35,889 nt of DNA from Streptomyces sp. sk2.1 (GTDB lineage: Bacteria > Actinomycetota > Actinomycetes > Streptomycetales > Streptomycetaceae), in the NCBI RefSeq assembly GCF_008120935.1, contig NZ_RDBO01000052.1, positions 12,471 to 48,359 on the forward strand, given 5' to 3'. The notes below the pieces were generated by a model. That model did not search any database. It was not told the DNA's origin and worked only from the letters and a program-made list of their open reading frames with translations. How positions within the stretch are numbered: position 1 is the first letter of the stretch; every line of letters begins with the position of its first letter. A program made the position numbers and the translations under genes. Below are positions 8,783-15,326 of this stretch, in pieces.

Positions 8783-9409
8783 TCAGCCGCCGGACGCGTC
8801 CGGGGAGTCGGACGGCGACCGGGTTGCGGCGAGGGCTGCCGCGACCATCGGTCCCAGCCGCTCGGGCAGCCCGTCCGGCGGGGCGTGCTGGAGGTACAGC
8901 AGGGCGAAGACCGGGCCGGTCGCCAGGGCGTGGACGATCGAGGCGTCCGGGCGGGACGGCGGGGGCGGCAGTTCGCCCCGGGCGACCGCGCGGTCGAGCA
9001 GGCTCTCGACGTCGACGAGTTCACGGCTGACGAACCGCTCCCGGAAGCGGGCTCCCAGGTCGCTGTCGGGCCCCAGGTCCGCCAGGAGACCGAGCACCGC
9101 GGCGGAGGCCGCGGGACTGGTCAGATGGCCGACGATCTCCCGGACGAGCGCCGTGAGGTCCCCGGCGAGGCTCCCCGTGTCGGGCCGGACCGGCAGCTCC
9201 GGTCCGTAGATCGCCGCGGCGAACACCATCTCCTGCTTGCTCGCGTGGCGCCGGTAGATCGCCGCCTTGCCGATCCCCGCCCGCACGGCCACCGCGTCCA
9301 TCGTCAGCCCGGCGTAGCCGTCCCGGGCGAGGAGCTCGCGCGTGGCGTCGAGGATCGCCGCGTCCACCCGCGCGTCCCGTGGTCGTCCCGTGGTTGCCAT
9401 GACCGTCAT
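8783..9409 (-). CDS. TetR/AcrR-family transcriptional regulator
   Basis: This 208-residue regulator has an N-terminal TetR HTH (about 15-62): AILDATRELLARDGYAGLTMD, AVRAGIGKAAIYRRHASK. The C-terminal ligand-binding domain is helical and Leu/Ala-rich. It lies 93 bp upstream of the MFS gene on the same strand and is divergent from a small membrane-protein gene, so it probably represses one or both. Two start codons are possible (ATG 9409 or ATG 9400). Palindromes lie in the 56-bp divergent gap. Confidence 0.93.
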   Translation of the reverse strand: MTVMATTGRPRDARVDAAILDATRELLARDGYAGLTMDAVAVRAGIGKAAIYRRHASKQEMVFAAAIYGPELPVRPDTGSLAGDLTALVREIVGHLTSPAASAAVLGLLADLGPDSDLGARFRERFVSRELVDVESLLDRAVARGELPPPPSRPDASIVHALATGPVFALLYLQHAPPDGLPERLGPMVAAALAATRSPSDSPDASGG

Positions 9410-9410
9410 A

Positions 9411-9435
9411 TTACGGTAACCCTAGTTCCGGAACT
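9411..9435. promoter_or_regulatory. Operator-like palindromes in the tetR / DUF6463-like divergent gap
   Basis: The 12-bp perfect palindrome AGTTCCGGAACT occupies 9424-9435. TTACGGTAA at 9411-9419 is a shorter inverted repeat with 4-bp arms around one base. Both lie between the divergent tetR gene and the small membrane-protein gene, so a dimeric regulator bound here could control both promoters. Confidence 0.5.
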
Positions 9436-9465
9436 GATGGTTTCGAAAACTCTGCGGGGGTCGTC

Positions 9466-9906
9466 ATGAGGAACACAGCCGTGCGCGCGGGACGCGTCCT
9501 GACCTTTCTGGGCGCCCTGCACCTCCTCGCCCTCGGTGCGCAGAACACCGGGCATCTGGGGGCCTGGTTCGGCGGTGATCTGTGGGGCCTGCCGCGCGAG
9601 GAGTTCGTCGAGCCGAGCGGCGCGGCCGGCGCGTTCTGGATCTCGCTCGGAAGCTTCGCCGTACCGCTGCTGCTGCTCGGCCTGCTCATCTCGCACCTCG
9701 GCCGGCAGGGCGTGCGCGTACCGCCGGCCATCGGCTGGGGCCTGGCCGCGTGGAGCGTCGTCGGCGCCGTCGTCGTCGAGCCGACGCCGATGGTCCTGGT
9801 CCTGCTCCCCGCCGTGCTGCTGATCCGGCAGAGGGAGCCGAAGGCACCGGTCGCCGACGGTCGCGCGGGCGCCGACGGCGCCCCGGCCCGGTCGCCCCGT
9901 TCCTGA
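9466..9906 (+). CDS. Small membrane protein, DUF6463-like
   Basis: This 146-residue protein has about four hydrophobic segments (roughly 10-30, 52-75, 85-100, 103-120) and a hydrophilic tail. The layout and motifs such as LGALHLLALGAQNTGHLGAW and AFWISLGSFAVPLLLLGLL recall the DUF6463 family of actinobacterial membrane proteins, recognised from memory only. A G-run (9455-9459) about 6 bases before the ATG serves as ribosome-binding site. It is divergent from the tetR gene and probably controlled by it. Function unknown. Confidence 0.75.
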   Translation: MRNTAVRAGRVLTFLGALHLLALGAQNTGHLGAWFGGDLWGLPREEFVEPSGAAGAFWISLGSFAVPLLLLGLLISHLGRQGVRVPPAIGWGLAAWSVVGAVVVEPTPMVLVLLPAVLLIRQREPKAPVADGRAGADGAPARSPRS

Positions 9907-9969
9907 AGCGCCCGTCGGCGCCGGGCCCGCGGAGGTTCGCCGGGCGGGCCGGGTGTCGGTGGCACGGGC

Positions 9970-9981
9970 TAGGTTCTCGGC
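9970..9981 (+). promoter_or_regulatory. Probable leaderless promoter of the SUKH-like gene
   Basis: TAGGTT (9970-9975) matches the actinobacterial -10 pattern TANNNT and ends 6 bases before the ATG at 9982, which puts the predicted transcription start on the start codon. No ribosome-binding site precedes the ATG, as expected for a leaderless message. Confidence 0.5.
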
Positions 9982-10443
9982 ATGAACGACACCGAACTCG
10001 CCTCGCTCCTGGCCGGATGCACCCGCTTTCCCCACCCCGGCGCCTGGCAGGAACCTCCTTTCGCGGAACGCACGGTCGACGGTGCGCGGTACGCCCTGGT
10101 CGCGGTCGATCCGGGAGCGGGCGCGCTCGGCCTGCGCCGCGACGACGGGTCGCTGTGGAGCTTGCCCGAGGGCGCCGATCCCCACCTGGTGAACTCCGGG
10201 GCGGCGGCGTTCGTCGCCTTCAACCGCGCCTACGAGGAGGCCGCCGACGAGGCCGCCGCGTACGGGGGACCCGGCGAGGAGGTCGACGACGACGAGGCCG
10301 TGGACCTGGCCGAGGAGGCCGCCGACGCGCTCACCGACGCGCTGCTGGAACGGTTCGAGGCGCTCGACGCCGACGCCGTCGCCGACGAGAACTCCTTCTG
10401 GTGCGTCGCCGCCGAGGAACTGGGCTACGGCATGAGCGTGTGA
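9982..10443 (+). CDS. SUKH-4-like protein (possible orphan immunity protein)
   Basis: This 153-residue acidic soluble protein has a pattern that recalls SUKH-4 proteins: an N-terminal segment on a small beta-rich fold, the LVNSGAAAFVAFNRAYEEAA helix, and a C-terminal FWCVAAEELGYGMSV. An acidic stretch (about 92-110) separates the two halves. SUKH proteins often neutralise polymorphic toxins, but many streptomycete members stand alone, and no toxin gene lies nearby here. It is probably expressed from a leaderless promoter. Family assignment is moderately sure; function is inference. Confidence 0.7.
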   Translation: MNDTELASLLAGCTRFPHPGAWQEPPFAERTVDGARYALVAVDPGAGALGLRRDDGSLWSLPEGADPHLVNSGAAAFVAFNRAYEEAADEAAAYGGPGEEVDDDEAVDLAEEAADALTDALLERFEALDADAVADENSFWCVAAEELGYGMSV

Positions 10444-10502
10444 CCGCGCGGAGCCCGCGGCACCGGAACGGACCCGGGCACGTCCTCGCGACGGCCGCCG
10501 GG

Positions 10503-10515
10503 TAGCGTCCTTCGG
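10503..10515 (+). promoter_or_regulatory. Possible leaderless promoter before the second two-component operon
   Basis: TAGCGT (10503-10508) fits TANNNT and ends 7 bases before GTG 10516. That GTG opens a 45-codon Arg-rich frame ending at 10653, whose TGA overlaps the ATG of the kinase gene (ATGA at 10650). No good -35 hexamer is visible. Confidence 0.35.
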
Positions 10516-10653
10516 GTGAGCGCCCCTCTCGTCGGCGGGGGTTGCGCAAAGGCGCCGGGGCCGATGAGCGCGACGGCGGGGCGGGCCCGCACCGGACGGC
10601 CCCGCCCTCACCGACGGACGGAACGACCACGGGGGAAACGACACCGGCCATGA
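10516..10653 (+). CDS. Possible 45-aa leader ORF coupled to the kinase gene
   Basis: The frame opens with GTG just after a TAGCGT -10-like element and ends in a TGA that overlaps the kinase ATG by one base, the geometry used for translational coupling. The product is Arg-rich with no known motif, and its codon use does not differ clearly from random high-GC frames. It may not be translated. Confidence 0.22.
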   Translation: MSAPLVGGGCAKAPGPMSATAGRARTGRPRPHRRTERPRGKRHRP

Positions 10654-11753
10654 CAAGCGTGATACTCGGCGGCCTTCCGGCGCTCGCGGCGGCGGCGACC
10701 GTCGCCCGGGCCCTGATCCGCCGTCGGCCCTCCGGCCTGGCCCGCCCCACGGCGGTCTGCGCCCTGCTGTCCCTGACGACCACCGCGACCGCCACCACGG
10801 GCCCCGGTTCCTTCTGGAAGCTCCCGGAGGCCGCCCTGCTGCTGCTCCTCATCGCGGCGGTGACGCGCTGGTCGCCCGTGCGGGAGCTGCGCGTGGCGGT
10901 CCCCCTCGCGGTCCTCGCGGTGGCCGTCTGGCCCGCGCCGCTGATCGACGGCGGTTTCCTGGAACGTACGGGCGCGGCGGCGTTCTGGTTGCTCCCCGCG
11001 CTCGGCGCGGCGGCGATCGGGGCCTATCCGCGCCGCATGGACCTGCGCCGGCGCGCCGCGGTCGGGGAGGCGCGGCGCGCCCAGCGGCTCCAACTCTCGC
11101 GCGATCTGCACGACTTCGTGGCGCACGACGTCAGCGGCATCGTCGTGCAGGCCCAGGCGGCCCGCTTCGTGGCGGCGGCCGATCCGAGCCAGGCGGTCCT
11201 GGCCCTGGAGCGGATCGAGAAGGCGGGCCTGAACGCCCTGGAGACGATGGACCGGACGATACGCATGCTGGACGAGGAGGAGGTGCCGGACGCATCGCCC
11301 CAGCCGCCGGGGGTTCCCCAACTCGCCGCCCTGGTGAGCGACTTCACGGAATCGAGCGGCACCACGACCCGGCTCCTCCTGCCACCGGACGTTCTGGAGT
11401 CCTTCACCCACGCGCGGGAGGCGAGCGCGGTGGCGTACCGCATCGTGGTCGAGGCGCTCACGAACGTCCGCAGGCACGCTCCCCGGGCTCCCCGCGCGGA
11501 AGTCCGCTTCGTCCCCGTCCCCGGGGGCGTGGAACTGCACGTGACCAACGAGGCGTCGCGCACGTCTCCCGGCCCCCGCAGCGATCCGCTGCGCCGGGGC
11601 GGCGGCGGGCGCGGCCTCCCCGCGCTCGCCGAACGCGCCGAGGCGCTGGGCGGCACACTCACCGCGGGCCCGTACGAGAAGGACGGCTGGCGCCTCGTGG
11701 TGGTCCTGCCGCTGCGAACGACCCGCACGACCCCTGCGAAGGAACCGAAGTGA
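10650..11753 (+). CDS. DesK/NarX-type sensor histidine kinase
   Basis: This 367-residue kinase starts at ATG 10650 with a ribosome-binding site GGGGGAA (10631-10637) somewhat upstream. Four hydrophobic segments fill residues 1-125. The HisKA_3 domain carries H154 in LSRDLHDFVAHDVSG, and the ATPase domain has the N box AYRIVVEALTNVRRHAP and a Gly-rich GGGGRGLPALAERAEALGG lid. The usual DxGxG G1 box is poorly conserved (TNEASRTSPG), which is common in this kinase group but could reduce activity. Its stop overlaps the GTG of the response-regulator gene, so the two form a coupled pair. Confidence 0.92.
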   Translation: MTSVILGGLPALAAAATVARALIRRRPSGLARPTAVCALLSLTTTATATTGPGSFWKLPEAALLLLLIAAVTRWSPVRELRVAVPLAVLAVAVWPAPLIDGGFLERTGAAAFWLLPALGAAAIGAYPRRMDLRRRAAVGEARRAQRLQLSRDLHDFVAHDVSGIVVQAQAARFVAAADPSQAVLALERIEKAGLNALETMDRTIRMLDEEEVPDASPQPPGVPQLAALVSDFTESSGTTTRLLLPPDVLESFTHAREASAVAYRIVVEALTNVRRHAPRAPRAEVRFVPVPGGVELHVTNEASRTSPGPRSDPLRRGGGGRGLPALAERAEALGGTLTAGPYEKDGWRLVVVLPLRTTRTTPAKEPK

Positions 11754-12418
11754 CCATTCCCCCGACGGGCGCGTCCGCGCCCACCCGCATCCTCCTGGCC
11801 GACGACCAGGAGGACATCCGCGGCGGATTCCGGCTGATCCTCGACTCCCAGCCGGACATGACGGTCGTGGGCGAGGCGGCCGACGGTGGCGCAGCCGTCG
11901 AGTTGGCCCGCGAGCTCCGCCCCGACCTGGTCGTCGCGGACATCCGCATGCCGGTCCTCGACGGCCTGGAGGTGACCCGGCGGCTGGCGGGCCCGGGCGT
12001 GCCCGACCCGCTCCGCGTCCTCGTGGTGACCACTTTCGACCACGACGACTACGTCCGTACGGCCCTGCGGGACGGCGCCTGCGGCTTCCTCCTCAAGCGC
12101 TCGGGCCCCGGCCTGCTGATCGAGGGGGTGCGGGCCGCCATGGCCGGCGACGTCCTCATCAGCCCCCAGATCACGGTCCGCCTCCTCCGGTCCGTGGCGG
12201 CTCCCGTTCCTCCGGCACCGCGCGAACCCTCGCCCCTCACCCCCCGCGAGGAGGAGATCACCCGCCTCGTCGCGGAGGGCCTGACGAACGCCGAGATAGG
12301 CGCGCGCCTGTTCATCTCCCCCGGCACGGCGAAGACCCACATCGCCAACATCCAGGCCAAGTTGAAGGTGCGCAACCGCGTGGGCATCGCGGCCTGGTCC
12401 TGGGAGGCGCTCTCATGA
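11750..12418 (+). CDS. NarL/LuxR-family response regulator
   Basis: This 222-residue regulator begins at GTG 11750, inside the kinase stop codon. The receiver domain has acidic residues D18-D19, phospho-acceptor D64 in VADIRMPVLDG, the switch threonine in VVTTFD and the lysine in FLLKR. The LuxR HTH lies at about 160-215 (LTPREEEITRLVAEGLTNAEIGARLFISPGTAKTH, read in two overlapping blocks). It should be phosphorylated by the adjacent kinase. Its TGA overlaps the ATG of the next gene, so the unknown protein downstream is made from the same message. Confidence 0.95.
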   Translation: MTIPPTGASAPTRILLADDQEDIRGGFRLILDSQPDMTVVGEAADGGAAVELARELRPDLVVADIRMPVLDGLEVTRRLAGPGVPDPLRVLVVTTFDHDDYVRTALRDGACGFLLKRSGPGLLIEGVRAAMAGDVLISPQITVRLLRSVAAPVPPAPREPSPLTPREEEITRLVAEGLTNAEIGARLFISPGTAKTHIANIQAKLKVRNRVGIAAWSWEALS

Positions 12419-13272
12419 CCGGCGGCTCCACTCCCCCGGGCCCCGCCCCGCGCCGGATTCCGGGCGAGGACGACCTGGAGCCGCTGATGCGCTGCTACGG
12501 GTACCGCTTCACCCGGACCGGGACGGTCAAGGGAGCCGAACCGTCCGGCGACCCCTCGGACGCCGCCGCGGCCCGTCGCGCGGGGTGGCCGGTGCGCGAG
12601 CCCGAGCGGTGGAGCGCGTCCGAGATCGTCGAACGCGCCGTCGCCGCGGCCGCCGCGCTGCACGAGGACGCGGTGCTCGCGGCGTTCGTCGCCGGGCTGG
12701 GCAGCGCCCCGCGCGGCCGGCAGACGGTGATCTCCCACGGCTGGGCACGGTTCCTCGGCACCGCTCCGCGGGACGGGGACGGGGTTCCCGACTGCGGCCT
12801 GGGCCCGGAGGCCGAGGTCGACGTCACCGAGCAGCTGTTGCGCCTCGCGCTCGGCTGGGCGTGGAACGAGATCCCGGAGCATTACCTGCCGGACCTGGAG
12901 GCCGCGGTGGCGCAGGGGCTGCCCCGACCGCAGGAGGAGGACCGCGAACGGCTGCGCGCGCTGCTCGACGTGATCCGCTCGGTACCGGCGGGTACGCGCC
13001 CGGGCGAACTGGAGAAGGCGGTCGCCCGGGCGAGGATCGTGCCCGGCACCGACAAGTACCAGCGCTACGGCATCCTCATCGGACTCGCCGAGACCGGGGT
13101 GCTTCCCTGCCCGGTCCTGCCGCCGATGTGGGACCGGTTCGTCCCCACCGCCGAGCGGCACGCCGCGTCCCGCACGCTGCGCGGCGCACCGCGTTCGGAC
13201 ATCACCCTGCCGCTGGCGGGCTGGCGCGGCGGCCTCGACGAGCGGCGTGCCGCACGGCTGCTGGAGGCATGA
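12415..13272 (+). CDS. Protein of unknown function coupled to a two-component system
   Basis: This 285-residue soluble protein is not recognised. The N-terminus is Pro/Gly-rich. The body has aromatic- and charge-rich segments (PLMRCYGYRFTRTG; LLRLALGWAWNEIPEHYLPDLE; DKYQRYGILIGLAETGVL), probably mainly helical, with no membrane segment, signal peptide or catalytic motif. Its ATG overlaps the response-regulator TGA (ATGA at 12415), so it is almost certainly part of the operon and may act with the system as an accessory or effector. It ends 22 bp before the convergent LRV gene. Confidence 0.85.
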   Translation: MTGGSTPPGPAPRRIPGEDDLEPLMRCYGYRFTRTGTVKGAEPSGDPSDAAAARRAGWPVREPERWSASEIVERAVAAAAALHEDAVLAAFVAGLGSAPRGRQTVISHGWARFLGTAPRDGDGVPDCGLGPEAEVDVTEQLLRLALGWAWNEIPEHYLPDLEAAVAQGLPRPQEEDRERLRALLDVIRSVPAGTRPGELEKAVARARIVPGTDKYQRYGILIGLAETGVLPCPVLPPMWDRFVPTAERHAASRTLRGAPRSDITLPLAGWRGGLDERRAARLLEA

Positions 13273-13294
13273 CGGCGTCCGCCCCCGCGGAGGA

Positions 13295-13720
13295 TCACGC
13301 GCGGTCCGGGGCACGGGAGTCCAGCCGCCGGGCGAGCAGGCCGCGCAGCCGGGCCGAGGCGCCGCGAAGGGTTCCGAGCCGTTCCACCTCGCCCGCCTCC
13401 AGCTCTTCGCGCCCCGCCAGGGCGAGCACGGCGGCGTAGGGCCGCTCGCCCTCCGCGAGCACGGCCGCCGTGGCGTCGAGGACCGCTCGCAGCACGGTGC
13501 GGTCCGCGCGGGGGTGTTCCGCCAGCAGCCGCAGGAGCCGGTTGTCGTTCCAGGCGCTGTCCCGGGCCGCGCTCAGCTCCAGGAGGGCCGCGGGCGGGGT
13601 GTGGGGGTTGGCCGCCAACGCCTGCCATACGAAGGGGTACGGGCTTCGCACGAGCCGGTGCAGGACCCGGCCGTCGTTCTCGGTACGCGCCAGTTCGAGA
13701 TGATCGGCGGGCGTGTGCAC
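13295..13720 (-). CDS. LRV (leucine-rich repeat variant)-type repeat protein
   Basis: This 141-residue protein starts at GTG 13720, preceded by GAGGGGCG. It contains helical repeats of the LRV style, in which an aspartate/asparagine-proline-x-threonine/alanine turn is followed by a leucine helix: ALAANPHTPPAALLELS (about 34-50) and LLAEHPRADRTVLRAVL (about 64-80). A third, weaker repeat may follow. Such repeats usually mediate protein binding. No enzymatic motif is present and the partner is unknown. Confidence 0.75.
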   Translation of the reverse strand: MHTPADHLELARTENDGRVLHRLVRSPYPFVWQALAANPHTPPAALLELSAARDSAWNDNRLLRLLAEHPRADRTVLRAVLDATAAVLAEGERPYAAVLALAGREELEAGEVERLGTLRGASARLRGLLARRLDSRAPDRA

Positions 13721-13814
13721 GCGGGATCGCCCCTCGGGATCGTCGGAGCCGCCATCATCGCATTCCCCGTCCCCTCCCGTACCGGCGGCACCGTCCCCGG
13801 GGGCAAGCCGCCGC

Positions 13815-14594
13815 TCAGGGGAGGGACAGCACGGCCACGTCGTACCGCTCCGTCACGGGAACCGGGCGCGTCGCCGGCTCGTTGCGGGCGTCGGCCGCCA
13901 GACGCCGCAGCCCGTCCTCGAACTCCTCGGCGGTGAGCCGGGTGAACTTCGACTGGGGCCGGGACGTCATGCGGGCGTGGTAGTCGCGCAGGCCGGCGGT
14001 GACGGGGCGGGCGAAGGAGATGACGGTCCGGACCGCGAAGCCCGCCGCGGCAAAGTCGTCGAGTACCTCGGCCCTGGACGGAAAGCGCTGTTCGTCCGAC
14101 TCGCGCAGGCGCGGCCAGTAGTCGTAGACCAGCGCGTCCAGCCGTTCCCGGAACGTCGTCCGGACGACGACCGTTCCGCCGGGCCGCAGGACACGGGCCA
14201 GTTCACGCGCCGCCCCGACGCGGTCGGGCAGATGGTGGATCACCCGGGACAGCAGGGCCAGGTCGAACAGGTCGGAGCCGGTGGGGACGGCTTCCGCGGT
14301 GCCTGCCAGGTAGTGGACCGCGGGGTACGGGTCGAGGCTCCGGGCCCGGGTGAGCATGGGCAGGGAGGCATCGATCCCGATCACCACCGACGGGTCCAGC
14401 CAACGGGCCATCGCCGAGCAGAACATGCCGGTGCCCGCGCCGATCTCCACCACGGCGGGCGACGGACGGTCCGTGAAGGAGCCGATCAGTCGTGTCCAGT
14501 CCCTCAGTGATTCCTCGGGCATCTCGTTGCCGCTCTGGTAGACGCCCGCCAGCCGCTCGTCGTCATGGACCCCGCGCATACCGATGATGCTCAC
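13815..14594 (-). CDS. Class I SAM-dependent methyltransferase
   Basis: This 259-residue enzyme has the Rossmann methyltransferase motifs in order: motif I VVEIGAGTGMF (about 47-57), an acidic residue ending strand 2 (GIDAS), the post-I LAGTAEAVP, motif II/III FDLALLSRVIHHLPD and LARVLRPGGTVVVRT. The layout is that of the Methyltransf_11/UbiE-like group acting on small molecules. Starts at GTG 14594 or ATG 14579 are possible; neither has a clear ribosome-binding site. It is divergent from the HAD-like gene. The substrate cannot be assigned. Confidence 0.9.
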   Translation of the reverse strand: MSIIGMRGVHDDERLAGVYQSGNEMPEESLRDWTRLIGSFTDRPSPAVVEIGAGTGMFCSAMARWLDPSVVIGIDASLPMLTRARSLDPYPAVHYLAGTAEAVPTGSDLFDLALLSRVIHHLPDRVGAARELARVLRPGGTVVVRTTFRERLDALVYDYWPRLRESDEQRFPSRAEVLDDFAAAGFAVRTVISFARPVTAGLRDYHARMTSRPQSKFTRLTAEEFEDGLRRLAADARNEPATRPVPVTERYDVAVLSLP

Positions 14595-14682
14595 CGATCA
14601 TGGCCCCCGGGACAAGAGCGCCCGCAGGTGGCGGGGTCCGGGAGGCGGCGCCGGGCCCGGGGCCGGTCGCTGTCGTGCTGCC

Positions 14683-15204
14683 GTGATTGACCCCGCGCAG
14701 CGTCCGCTGCTGTTCCTCGACGTCGACGGACCGCTCATCCCGTTCGGTGCGCCGGCGCACCACCATCCGACCCACGCGGTGGATCCCGCGCTCCTCGGTG
14801 CCGCCGCGAACCCGCTCCTGACCAGGATCGATCCCGGGCACGGCCCCCGGTTGGCCGCGCTCCCCTGCGAGATCGTCTGGGCCACGACGTGGATGGGCGA
14901 CGCGAACGAGTGCGTCGCTCCCCTGCTCGGTCTGCCGCCGCTGGCCGTGGTGGTCTGGCCGGAGCCGTCCGATGTCGATGCCCGGGACGAGCGCGACGGA
15001 CTGCACTGGAAGACCCGGACCCTCGTCGATCGCGCGGCGGGACGCCCGTTCGCCTGGGTCGACGACGAGATCACCGATACCGACCGGTCCTGGGTCGCCG
15101 CCCACCATCCGGGCCGCGCCCTGCTCCACCGGGTCGACCCCCGCCGCGGTCTGGCCGACGGCGACTACGCGGCTCTCGACGCCTGGTTGCGGCGGCAGCA
15201 CTGA
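14683..15204 (+). CDS. HAD-fold protein of the Swiss Army Knife RNA-repair-associated type
   Basis: From GTG 14683 the protein is 173 residues. HAD motif I is LLFLDVDGPL (nucleophile and general-acid aspartates DxDG), motif II is IVWATTW, a lysine lies in GLHWKTR, and motif III/IV is FAWVDDEITDTD. This order and wording fits the HAD domain first described in Swiss Army Knife RNA repair proteins, here as a stand-alone protein common in actinomycetes. An upstream ATG at 14584 would overlap the divergent methyltransferase and add Gly/Arg-rich sequence, so I prefer 14683, though no clear ribosome-binding site decides it. It probably acts as a small phosphatase; the substrate is unknown. Confidence 0.83.
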   Translation: MIDPAQRPLLFLDVDGPLIPFGAPAHHHPTHAVDPALLGAAANPLLTRIDPGHGPRLAALPCEIVWATTWMGDANECVAPLLGLPPLAVVVWPEPSDVDARDERDGLHWKTRTLVDRAAGRPFAWVDDEITDTDRSWVAAHHPGRALLHRVDPRRGLADGDYAALDAWLRRQH

Positions 15205-15326
15205 CGCCCTGCGCGGTGGCGCCGGGATGGTCGAAGCACTCCGCCCACCGAGCCAATACCATGGCTGACCTGCGATGATCGTGATTACGTTCGGCCGTTC
15301 GGTTCGAATGCGGGGAGCAAGGGGAC

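Noticed and set aside
9982..13720. Polymorphic toxin-immunity locus from the SUKH and LRV genes
   Set aside because: No toxin with a secretion or pre-toxin domain is present, and the two genes are separated by an unrelated signalling operon.
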